A stretch of DNA of 64,000 bases, from positions 186,001-250,000 of the forward strand of contig JANXSX010000150.1 in NCBI GenBank assembly GCA_025356475.1, in the 5' to 3' direction. Each line of letters begins with the position of its first letter. The first letter of the stretch is position 1. Source of the DNA: Isosphaeraceae bacterium. Its GTDB lineage: Bacteria; Planctomycetota; Planctomycetia; Isosphaerales; Isosphaeraceae. Of the stretch, positions 26,190-33,720 are shown piece after piece. The translations under genes and the position numbers were made by a program. The notes below the pieces were generated by a model. The model was not told the origin of the DNA. It saw only the letters and a program-made list of their open reading frames with translations, and ran no database searches.

Positions 26190-26229
26190 TTTTTGTCGCA
26201 AAAAACCTCTTTTTGTCGCAAAAAACCTC
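26190..26229. repeat. Two tandem 20-base palindromic repeats (operator-like)
   Basis: TTTTTGTCGCAAAAAACCTC occurs twice head to tail with no mismatch (26190-26209, 26210-26229). Each copy contains the dyad TTTTTG-TCG-CAAAAA. A spacing of 20 bases is close to two helical turns, so two dimers could bind side by side on one face. It lies upstream of the choice-of-anchor A gene. Confidence 0.8.
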
Positions 26230-26472
26230 AATGACGTCGTCAGCTAGCCTATTAGTAACGAAATCGAGCTATGCTCTAGGTTCAATCTGATGCGTGTTAT
26301 CTCACATGGCTGTTTGAAGTTCTTCCGGTCGACAACATTTCTGTGCCAACCAATTCTCACGAATTGAAGAACTGAACTAAGTTAGAGTGGGTGAGCCCTC
26401 CACAGGATCGGTTCGTCGCGACTCTAGCTGAGATCGAATCATGATCTGAACTGAAGTGCGTTGCGTGATTGA

Positions 26473-27513
26473 TTGCAAACGGAAGTTGCTGAGCGTTCTG
26501 ACTTCACATTCGACATCTCGGAAGACATTCCGTGGGAGTCTGAGGCTATGTCGTCGATCGGTGTGCCCGCCCAGTCTCATATCGCAAGCCAAGCTCCCCA
26601 GTCGATCCCTAAGGAAAGTGGTGTGAAGACCCCGACAGTCCTTGTGGTGGATGACTCGAACGTCACCCGTCTCTATGTAGCTGCTTTGGTCGGGAGGCGC
26701 GGGCGGTTTCGATCCCTCATGGCTTCGGGCGGGATCGAAGCGCTTCGGATGATTGAACAGGACCCGCCCGATGTCGTGGTCACCGACGTGCAGATGCCGG
26801 ATATGTCGGGTCTAGAACTTGTCGGTGAAATTCGCAAACGCTACGCCGGACTCCCTGTCATTCTCATGACCGCTAACGGAAGTGAAGAAATCGCAATTCA
26901 AGCTTTACGTGCGGGTGCAGCCAACTATGTTCCTAAGCAAGATATCTCACGCGACTTGTTAGAAACGATCGAGGCCGTTCTTTCACTTTCGACGATTCTT
27001 CACCAGCAGCCCAAGAAGCGCCAGACCGATTCGTCGATCCGTACCACATTCCAGATTGGCAACGACTCGCAACTCATCGCGCCTATGGTCGCGATGCTTC
27101 AGGCGGGGCTAGACGTGATGGGGATCTGCGACGAGAACGGGCGAACTCGCGTGGGCGTCGCGCTTCAGGAAGCATTGGCTAACGCTCTTTTTCATGGCAA
27201 TCTTGAGGTATCCTCCGACCTACGACAGGAGGACGAACGACTCTTCTACGTTCAAGCCGACGCCAACCGACTCAAAGAGCCCTATCGCTCCCGCCAAATT
27301 GAGGTCACGGCAGATATCAATCGCGACTCAGCGACGTACACGATCCGCGATGAGGGGACAGGCTATAAAGTACCAACGGGCGAATCTGCCCTTGAGCCGG
27401 TCGACCTTATGCGGATTGGGGGACGAGGCCTGATCTTGATCCGTACGTTCATGGACGAGGTCCGTCACAACGAACTCGGTAACGAGATTACTCTGGTCAA
27501 GCGGAAGACATAG
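26473..27513 (+). CDS. Receiver domain fused to an RsbW-like HATPase domain
   Basis: 346 residues from TTG 26473; ATG 26548 is an alternative start that keeps both domains. The receiver domain (about residues 53-170) has VLVVDDSN, the phospho-Asp in VVVTDVQMPD, the Thr in LMTANG and the Lys in YVPKQD. The C-terminal half is an HATPase_c_2 domain like anti-sigma kinases RsbW/SpoIIAB: an N box in VALQEALANALFHGN, DEGTGYKVP and GGRGLILIRTFMDEV. There is no His-containing dimerisation domain, so it is not a sensor kinase. It probably links a two-component signal to a partner switch. AT-rich sequence precedes it. No partner gene is adjacent. Confidence 0.88.
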   Translation: MQTEVAERSDFTFDISEDIPWESEAMSSIGVPAQSHIASQAPQSIPKESGVKTPTVLVVDDSNVTRLYVAALVGRRGRFRSLMASGGIEALRMIEQDPPDVVVTDVQMPDMSGLELVGEIRKRYAGLPVILMTANGSEEIAIQALRAGAANYVPKQDISRDLLETIEAVLSLSTILHQQPKKRQTDSSIRTTFQIGNDSQLIAPMVAMLQAGLDVMGICDENGRTRVGVALQEALANALFHGNLEVSSDLRQEDERLFYVQADANRLKEPYRSRQIEVTADINRDSATYTIRDEGTGYKVPTGESALEPVDLMRIGGRGLILIRTFMDEVRHNELGNEITLVKRKT

Positions 27514-28321
27514 GTCCGCATGAACTGAGAGGTCGTTCTTGGTCGGGTTTCCTGGAGAACAGTCGTCGGGAAAAGTGAGGATCTCGCGAAAGCATGACCA
27601 CGAATCAACGAAAACGGACATCAGATATTGATGAAAAAGTTGTTTACCTTGCTACAAGATGCGATGAAACGAGTGTTGCGTTAAGTAAGCGTCCCGTATG
27701 TGCGTCGCAGGGAGGGGTGCGGTCTCGAAAATGCCAGAGTCCTGAGGCTCAGAATTTCCATCTGGCTGACCCTTTCGATCGGGATAGCCCAAGCCGGCAC
27801 GCGTGTACGAAAACCTGATCGACAAAGTTCGTCGCGTCGCGCTCCCAACATCGGCAAACGAATCCTTACTTTCGTCTCCGATGAACCACTCCCCGAGCAT
27901 CGCCCACTGCCCATCCCGACTCGCAGGGTGACCCATGAGTGGGGGAAACTCCGGCCTCAATGGACGGATTGGCGAGTCGTCCGCTGACGGGCTGGCCAGT
28001 CGGCGAGTTTCAGTGCAATCTGTCTTGTTCTCTTGAGGCAGGGACGAGGCGAAATCTGGTTCGCACTCGAACGGATGTATTGGGTCGGCTTCTCTCCGAA
28101 TCATGTGGATTCGTGTTGTTTTGTGAGACGGGTCAATCAGTCATGGTCATGAAATCTTAGCCCTCAATGTGTTTAGGTATGGATCGACTCTCGGTGATTT
28201 TAGTGAACGTGGGTCACATTCTGCCCTCGGAACTTCAATCTAGGCTATCCCTTGATCACTTTTGCGCGGGTATACTACCTCCTGCTGTGAGCTTTCTTTG
28301 ACCATCGACTTTGGGTGAAGC
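27514..28321. other. 808 bases without a supported gene
   Basis: Both strands were read. Open frames at 27652-28104 (minus) and 27700-27987 (plus) overlap each other, lack good ribosome sites and give Arg/Pro/Ser-rich sequence without recognisable domains. No tRNA, clear terminator or repeat was seen. It may be a decayed gene or hold a non-coding RNA. Confidence 0.5.
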
Positions 28322-28633
28322 GTGCAAACTGAGTCTGCAAGTTCTTGGTCCTGGGGAATCCCGGATTATTGGTGGAGTGGTTTTATGTGGACGCTTCAAT
28401 GGGCTGCAACGATCGCTGTTCTTTCGCAGTTGGGAATTCTGCTGGTTGTGATCTGGGATTGGTTTTTCTTCTCCCGTTTGCCATATGCCCGGTGGAAGAC
28501 TGCCCAATTCTCCCCTCAGGAGAGGAACCTCCTTCGTGAACTCATCCGGGTCCGACGGATCGAAGCAGGTCGCCCCAACCATCGAGCCGAGGTTCAGCAC
28601 CCGCCGGATTCCGCTAACGGACTATATTCCTGA
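28322..28633 (+). CDS. Small single-helix membrane protein, hypothetical
   Basis: 103 residues from GTG 28322, with GGTG just upstream. One hydrophobic helix lies at about residues 25-48 (QWAATIAVLSQLGILLVVIW). It is followed by a basic and Arg-rich cytoplasmic-looking tail of 50 residues with ERNLLRELIRVRRIEAGR, likely helical. ATG 28385 is an alternative start. It resembles no family I can name. The two-part layout and the codon pattern suggest a real gene, but this is uncertain. Confidence 0.45.
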   Translation: MQTESASSWSWGIPDYWWSGFMWTLQWAATIAVLSQLGILLVVIWDWFFFSRLPYARWKTAQFSPQERNLLRELIRVRRIEAGRPNHRAEVQHPPDSANGLYS

Positions 28634-28767
28634 AGTCGGTTCCTTTCCACAAGACAGCCATACTCGATGATTCTTGGTCGGATGTCTTGATTCGAATTGT
28701 TCAGGGAACCTCCGAACTCCGCCCAGCGCTCGGTGGTCCGGTTGCCTAATGAATTGTCTTACTCAAG

Positions 28768-28775
28768 TATAAAAT
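28768..28775 (+). promoter_or_regulatory. Candidate -10 box for the haem protein gene
   Basis: TATAAAAT lies 23 bases before the GTG start, which would leave a leader of about 16 bases holding the AAGGGG ribosome site. No strong -35 box is seen at the proper distance. Confidence 0.35.
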
Positions 28776-28797
28776 TGAGTTGAAGGGGTGTTTTGCT

Positions 28798-29796
28798 GTG
28801 AATGCAACTCTGCTACTCGTCATGGGACTAATCGTTATTGGACAGGCCGATGCGAAGAAGGTGCCTGAGCCTGCAGCCGTTCGACTGGCGGTCGAGAGAG
28901 GAATCTTGCCGATCGTCAAGAGCATGACCGAGTACCAAGAGCATCGTGATTGCTTCTCCTGTCACCATCAAGCGGTGCCAGTCTTCGCGTTGACAACCGC
29001 TCGTGAGCGGGGATTTTTCTTCGATCCAGACACGATCAACAATGCAGTGGATTATACTGAGACCGACCTGACAAGTGCCATTGAGAGCTATGCGAAAGGG
29101 ACCGGGCAGGGAGGCGGAGTCACTCGGGCTGGGTATGCGCTGCTCACGTTCGAGCTTGGCGGCAAGAAGTCGGACAAGGTGACTGACGCAGTCGCGGGTT
29201 ACCTGCTCACCAAGGATGTAGACCTTGACCATTGGCAGGGTTCGTCGAAGCGCCCTCCCTCCGAAGCGAGCGAGTTCACCGCGACCTATCTCGCGCTTCG
29301 TGCCCTTCATGCCTATGCCAAAGATGAGGACAAGGAACGGACGGCGGCCCGATTTCTCAAAGTACGAACCTGGCTAGAATCGGCCAAGCCCAAAGACACG
29401 GAGGATCGGGTCTTCCAACTCTTGGCCTTGAAGCAGGCCAGATCCAGTGAGCAATCGATCAAGATTGCAACCGAGGCATTGCTTACAAGGAAGCGTGAGG
29501 ATGGCGGGTGGTCACAGCTCGATGACGGGAAATCTGATGCCTATGCGACAGGATCAGCGCTTGTTGCTCTGTACATCGCAGGGGGTCTCAGCACTGATTC
29601 CAGCGCATATCGATCTGGTCTTAGGTTTCTGATCGGTGACCAGCGGAAGGATGGAACCTGGTTCGTCGCTTCCCGGAGCCGCCCATTCCAGCCATACTTT
29701 GAGAGTGGGTTCCCGTACGGCAAGGACCAGTTCATCTCGATGGCGGCGAGCTCCTGGTCGGTAACAGCACTCGCTCTTGCATGCCCCAAGAACTGA
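28798..29796 (+). CDS. Secreted single-haem protein with a squalene-cyclase-like alpha/alpha barrel
   Basis: Start chosen at GTG 28798, with AAGGGG nine bases upstream; TTG 28780 adds six residues before a good signal peptide (VNATLLLVMGLIVIGQADA). The 332-residue product has one CxxCH haem-c motif, DCFSCHHQAVPV, at about residues 51-62. The rest is helical with the repeated pattern of the prenyltransferase/squalene-oxidase superfamily, for example KREDGGWSQLDDGKSDAYAT and QRKDGTWFVASRSRPFQ. It should be exported to the periplasm, where haem is attached. This combination is seen in planctomycete proteins of unknown role. A redox or sensor function is inference. Confidence 0.83.
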   Translation: MNATLLLVMGLIVIGQADAKKVPEPAAVRLAVERGILPIVKSMTEYQEHRDCFSCHHQAVPVFALTTARERGFFFDPDTINNAVDYTETDLTSAIESYAKGTGQGGGVTRAGYALLTFELGGKKSDKVTDAVAGYLLTKDVDLDHWQGSSKRPPSEASEFTATYLALRALHAYAKDEDKERTAARFLKVRTWLESAKPKDTEDRVFQLLALKQARSSEQSIKIATEALLTRKREDGGWSQLDDGKSDAYATGSALVALYIAGGLSTDSSAYRSGLRFLIGDQRKDGTWFVASRSRPFQPYFESGFPYGKDQFISMAASSWSVTALALACPKN

Positions 29797-29904
29797 CTTG
29801 AGGGTCGCGGGACTGACCTAACAAGTGTCCGCGTTAAGTTGAGCCCGGAGGAGCAAAGCCTCGCTATGAACCGACGCGGGCTTAGCTAGCTTTCAAGCGG
29901 ATAG

Positions 29905-29991
29905 CGGAGGGGGAGGGATTCGAACCCCCGGAGAGCTTGCACCCTCTGCGGTTTTCAAGACCGCCCCAATCGGCCACTCTGGCACCCCTCC
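29905..29991 (-). tRNA. tRNA-Ser (anticodon UGA)
   Basis: An 87-base cloverleaf on the minus strand. The acceptor GGAGGGG pairs with CCCCTCC, the discriminator is G, the anticodon stem GCGGT/ACCGC holds CTTGAAA (anticodon TGA), there is a long class II variable arm, and the T arm has GGTTCGAATC. CCA is not encoded. It starts 24 bases after the end of the BFN gene on the same strand. Confidence 0.97.
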
Positions 29992-30015
29992 GAGTATTCT
30001 CTTGGCTTGCGAGTT

Positions 30016-30417
30016 CTAGGTGATGTCGTCGATCACATCCTCAGAGACGTAGATCGGTACCTCGACGGTCAACGCTAAGGCAATCGCATCACTTGGTCGG
30101 CTATCCACCTCGACGACTTCTCCGTCGTGTTTGATCCGTAGCTTCGCGTAGTAGGTATGGTCGCGAAGTTCACTGATGACCACGTCTCGAAGCTCTCCAC
30201 CAAGTTGCTCGATCGTGCTGGCGAGCAAGTCGTGGGTCAGGGGCCTGGGGACCTGTTTGCCTCGTACCCGGCGATCGATGTGGGTCGCTTCGAAGATCCC
30301 GATGACAATCGGAAACATCCGAGGGCCGTCAACCTCCTTGAGGAAGATGATCTGCTGGTCGCCGTTTTCGTTAATGATGATTCGGGAAAGTTCCATCAGA
30401 ACGGCCACGGCGATCAT
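30016..30417 (-). CDS. Bifunctional nuclease (BFN, DUF151) family protein
   Basis: 133 residues from ATG 30417, with GAGGCGGGG directly before; an internal ATG at 30396 (MELSRIII) is the other choice. The BFN domain fills the protein: ENGDQQIIFLKEVDGPRMFPIVIG, then PLTHDLLASTIEQLGGE and the conserved VDSRPSDAIALALTVEVPIYVSEDV. Plant relatives have RNase and DNase activity. Bacterial ones are mostly untested, and in planctomycetes they are common. The protein is probably cytoplasmic. The tRNA-Ser gene lies immediately downstream. Confidence 0.93.
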   Translation of the reverse strand: MIAVAVLMELSRIIINENGDQQIIFLKEVDGPRMFPIVIGIFEATHIDRRVRGKQVPRPLTHDLLASTIEQLGGELRDVVISELRDHTYYAKLRIKHDGEVVEVDSRPSDAIALALTVEVPIYVSEDVIDDIT

Positions 30418-30602
30418 CCCCCGCCTCGATCGATAACCTTCTTCGACAACTCATCATAGAGTGAACGTACACCCTGGGTCAACGCGCGACTCGGCTTCGC
30501 CACGCAAACGCGAATCGCAAGCGCAGAAGGTCTGCTCGGCGGCGTTCGCGCGAGGCGAATTCTCCGACCAACCTGGCCGCCCCAACTGCGTTCTGACGAG
30601 CG

Positions 30603-30788
30603 TTATCTGAGCTCACGCGAGGTCTCAAATCCCTGCCAGAGGATAAAGGCTCCAGCGATCATGAATAAAATATCGAGCGCGAGACTCGTCCGTCCCAGAA
30701 CCCCTGCTGCAGCATCGAGCGCGAAAATCAGGGTCAGCAAGCCAGCCACAACCATGGCGGCGTAACAGAAGATCTTCTCAATTTCCAT
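30603..30788 (-). CDS. Small two-helix membrane protein
   Basis: 61 residues from ATG 30788 (MEIEKIFCYAAMVVAGLLTL), with GGGAG about nine bases upstream. Two hydrophobic segments are separated by a short loop with Asp and Arg (ALDAAAGVLGRTSLALD), and a polar end follows. The function is unknown. It stands alone between the BFN gene and the M56/BlaI pair. Its length and clean helix pattern support a real gene. Confidence 0.65.
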   Translation of the reverse strand: MEIEKIFCYAAMVVAGLLTLIFALDAAAGVLGRTSLALDILFMIAGAFILWQGFETSRELR

Positions 30789-30879
30789 GACCACAACTCC
30801 CATCTAGACCAATAAGGAAGATACCCTAGTCTACCATGACGATCAGCACATCGCATGAGGTCCGTGCTGGAAAGCCCTG

Positions 30880-32295
30880 TTACCAACTGACAGTCAAGTC
30901 ATGGATGAGGATCTGTGAGTCAGGAGCGGCTTCAATGGAGAGCCGGGTCGGAAGCGAAGGGACGACGGCATGATTGGTCAACTCAACATCGTCCGCCCAG
31001 ATCGTGACGTCTGTGGCCGTCCGTAAGACCCGAACGTGGTGGGTGCTGAGCGGCGAGGGAGGAACGTCTTCTCCGACGTGGCCGGGCAGGCTCGGAATGG
31101 GATACCCTGCTAGCCTCATCCTTCCGATCGTGGCGAGATCCGCCTCAACGGTGATCGAAACGTCGAATGTCTCCGCGAGCGGGATTGGCAGGTGGATAGG
31201 ACGAACTCGTCCGTCGGGTCCAGCGCGACTGCCGATCAGCATGAGGTTGCGGGCAAAGTAAGTCTGCGTTGGTGTCGGGGGCCTCGCCGCAGGTGCGATG
31301 AATATACCCCCCGCTGGCTTGGTTGCATCAAGTGCGAGCATTGAGGAGGACAGGAGTCCGATCGTTGTGACGACGAGTACCAAGCCTGTCCACCACCTTG
31401 GGGCTTTGGTCGCGACGGAAAATGGACAGCCCACGAGCATCGCAATTCGCTGTGAGAGGGCCGATCCTCGCCCATAGGACCCGGTCATCGCCTTGGAACC
31501 GATCCGACTCATTCGCGTGGGGAGGCCAACCGCCCAGTTCAGCAATGTCCTGGCGTATGAACGCGAAGTTCCGTACCCTTCGGTCGCCTGTCGATCCGCC
31601 AGAAACTCGTGATCGAGCCTGAGCTGATCCTGAATGAACCAGACAGGGGGAATCAAAACTCCGAGCACTCTGGCGAAGGTCGCAATGAGGTGGAATCCGA
31701 AATCCCCTGCTTTAATGTGGGCGAGTTCGTGCAGAATCGCCAGTCTGAGTCGCTCCTGGTCACCAGAAACGATCAGGGTTGCAGGCAGGTAGATCGTGGG
31801 ATGAAAGAAACCGATCAGGACCGGTCGAGAAATTCGCGCTGAGACTTTCAGACGTGGTGCGTGTGATGGGTTGTTTCTGAGACTCTCGAAGAGTTCGAGA
31901 ATTTCGCGATCGGGCACAAACGAGGTGCTGGACACCCATCGCGAGGCAAGCCACCCTAAGGTTGCCCACAAAATTGAGATCACGATCGCAACATACTGGA
32001 CGAGAATGAGCGAGGTCTCGATTGCTATCCCTTGGACGGACTCGAGTCGCGGAAAGTTCAGGTTATCGCAGATACGTCCTAGACCCGCGATCCAGTTCAA
32101 CCGTCCCAAAGGGGCGATCCAGCAGAGTAACGGGAGAATGAGAATTCCCGTTAAACATGACCGTCCAACGACCCGCCGCCAAGCCGGTTGGCGGATCAGA
32201 ACCAGCCAGGAAGCAAACAGGCACGAGTAGGCGAACGCAGCCACGGTGAGGCCGACTAAAAATCGACTTACCTCAGTTGCCCCGGCGTTCATCAT
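30880..32295 (-). CDS. M56 family (BlaR1/MecR1-like) membrane metallopeptidase with a C-terminal beta-rich domain
   Basis: 471 residues. The N-terminal half has four to five membrane helices and the zinc peptidase motif HELAH in ILHELAHIKAGDF, with the third ligand region in DHEFLADRQA. This is the BlaR1 signalling protease layout. After a last helix near residue 300 come about 150 residues that are extracytoplasmic and beta-rich (for example FDVSITVEADL, HHVRVLRTATDVTIWADDVEL, TRLSIEAAPDSQILIHDL). They resemble a jelly-roll or LamG-type fold, not the penicillin-binding sensor of BlaR1. The blaI-like gene lies 32 bases upstream on the same strand. On sensing its ligand, the protease probably leads to cleavage of that repressor. 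Confidence 0.9.
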   Translation of the reverse strand: MMNAGATEVSRFLVGLTVAAFAYSCLFASWLVLIRQPAWRRVVGRSCLTGILILPLLCWIAPLGRLNWIAGLGRICDNLNFPRLESVQGIAIETSLILVQYVAIVISILWATLGWLASRWVSSTSFVPDREILELFESLRNNPSHAPRLKVSARISRPVLIGFFHPTIYLPATLIVSGDQERLRLAILHELAHIKAGDFGFHLIATFARVLGVLIPPVWFIQDQLRLDHEFLADRQATEGYGTSRSYARTLLNWAVGLPTRMSRIGSKAMTGSYGRGSALSQRIAMLVGCPFSVATKAPRWWTGLVLVVTTIGLLSSSMLALDATKPAGGIFIAPAARPPTPTQTYFARNLMLIGSRAGPDGRVRPIHLPIPLAETFDVSITVEADLATIGRMRLAGYPIPSLPGHVGEDVPPSPLSTHHVRVLRTATDVTIWADDVELTNHAVVPSLPTRLSIEAAPDSQILIHDLTVSW

Positions 32296-32327
32296 TCGTG
32301 CCGCCCCCCGTATGGGGACCGAAACTG

Positions 32328-32744
32328 TTACTCGTCGAGAGCGACCGGCTGGAGGGAAGACTGTTTCTGAGCTTGATCGATCATCGCCCGAAGTCGGTCA
32401 AACTCATCAGCGGTCGGTGGCTTCGAGTCGAGAAGCGCCACCATCACGCGGTCGAGTGCGCCATCGAAGACCCGATCAACGAAGCGCTTGGTCAACTCGC
32501 GAATCGTCCGGTCAGACGACTTCTTGGGGGTGTAGATGAAGGTACGGCCCTCGACAATGTGCCGAACAAGCCCCTTCTTGTCTTCCATGATATTCAACAA
32601 TGTCTGAACGGTGCTATAGGCGACAGGAGTGGCCGAGAGGCTATTGAGGTCATCTTGAACCTCTCGAACGCTCGCTTTGCCTCGCGTCCAGAGCACTTTC
32701 AAGATCTCTAACTCGCGATCGGTCACCATCTGCACTTTACGCAT
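32328..32744 (-). CDS. BlaI/MecI-family transcriptional repressor
   Basis: 138 residues from ATG 32744 (MRKVQMVTDRELEILKVLW), with GGGAGG five bases upstream; the frame is open ten codons further. The winged-helix domain has ELEILKVLWTRGKASVREVQDDL and the wing segment VAYSTVQTLLNIMEDKKGLV, both typical of BlaI. The C-terminal part is the dimerisation helix with the region where these repressors are cut. It forms an operon with the M56 gene. It probably represses its own operon and other targets until the M56 protein is activated. Confidence 0.94.
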   Translation of the reverse strand: MRKVQMVTDRELEILKVLWTRGKASVREVQDDLNSLSATPVAYSTVQTLLNIMEDKKGLVRHIVEGRTFIYTPKKSSDRTIRELTKRFVDRVFDGALDRVMVALLDSKPPTADEFDRLRAMIDQAQKQSSLQPVALDE

Positions 32745-32782
32745 CTCAACCTCCCGTTCGGGGAAGGAAGTCACCTATCATG

Positions 32783-32811
32783 AGAGTACCGCCGGAATGC
32801 CTCCCGGGCAA
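32783..32811 (-). promoter_or_regulatory. Candidate promoter of the blaI-M56 operon
   Basis: On the minus strand TTGCCC (32811-32806) and TACTCT (32788-32783) are 17 bases apart, about 40 bases before the blaI-like start. An imperfect dyad around CATGAT just downstream could be the repressor site. Predicted by eye. Confidence 0.35.
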
Positions 32812-32882
32812 GTCCTCTTGAGCAGTGGAATGGAATTAACTTGAGACAGGATGTCTGGTTACGACTTGTGAAAACGGTCCCC

Positions 32883-33566
32883 TTAGGAATTCGCCGATAC
32901 AGGACCTTTCAGGCGACTTGCGAGCAGCTCTGGGAACTTCGCGAACCAGCGTGCATTGAGAGGAGATGGGTGTGGTAGTGGCTCGACCTTCAAGGTTTTG
33001 GGCCATCGCCCGAACGGAGACGCCGGAAGGCGACATGAGATCGAATCAGTATATCGGTCTTCACGAGCCCAGAAGAGGTCCATCGCTCCAGCTTCGCTAT
33101 ATGGCTCGAACCACTGAAACGCTTCGTTTCCAAGAGTGATGAGTCGATTTCCTTGCCAGTGGTCTGTCAGAAACTCAAGCAGAAGAGGTCGGAAACGATC
33201 CTTGACCGTAGGCGCGTAGGCTTTGTTTCCTGGTGGCTTATACGGGACGGTGTTCGTCATCACCGCAAGCCGAAGTCCCTCGGCAAGACGCCGATCTCGG
33301 GGCTCAGGCTCGCGACCCGTGGCCGCTCGAAAGAGCCCGGAACGGACCAGACGGCCCCCTGCACCGATCAAGGGCTCGCCTTCGGCGACTTCGTCTTTGC
33401 CGAGGTCGCGTCCTAAGATACAGATCGGCGCATCAAGTCCTCCAACGTAGAGGATCGGATCGGTCGGAGCCCGCCCTGCCTTCTCGTAGACTGGCGTGTC
33501 GATCGGGAATGGAGCCCGTTCGGCTTCCGTTCGAAAGGCAGCGATGAGGTCAGCCAATGGTCGCAT
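32883..33566 (-). CDS. Uracil-DNA glycosylase family protein
   Basis: 227 residues with AAGGG before the ATG. The superfamily's first motif appears as CILGRDLGKDEVAEGEPLIG followed by AGGRL, matching the GxxPGxxEDxxGxPFVGxAG pattern of family 4/5 enzymes with changes. The last motif is PLPHPSPLNARW, with the catalytic-loop His. The four Fe-S Cys of families 4 and 5 are absent. It probably removes uracil or related bases from DNA. It lies 138 bases upstream of the blaI-like gene on the same strand and is divergent from cimA. Confidence 0.85.
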   Translation of the reverse strand: MRPLADLIAAFRTEAERAPFPIDTPVYEKAGRAPTDPILYVGGLDAPICILGRDLGKDEVAEGEPLIGAGGRLVRSGLFRAATGREPEPRDRRLAEGLRLAVMTNTVPYKPPGNKAYAPTVKDRFRPLLLEFLTDHWQGNRLITLGNEAFQWFEPYSEAGAMDLFWAREDRYTDSISCRLPASPFGRWPKTLKVEPLPHPSPLNARWFAKFPELLASRLKGPVSANS

Positions 33567-33720
33567 TCCGAACCCTTTTGGTGTGGAACGGGTCGAAGAG
33601 ACATGAGTTTGAACTGTATCACACGTTCCAACGTCGGGGATGCGGCTCGGGTGTCGCCATGAGGACCGAGTTTGCTATCATGTGAGTCCGACCTCAAGAA
33701 CTCTGGAAGATGAGAAGGCT

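Noticed and set aside
27652-28104. 150-residue minus-strand frame
   Set aside because: It lies in the gene-free region and overlaps a second frame on the other strand. Composition is non-protein-like and no family is seen.
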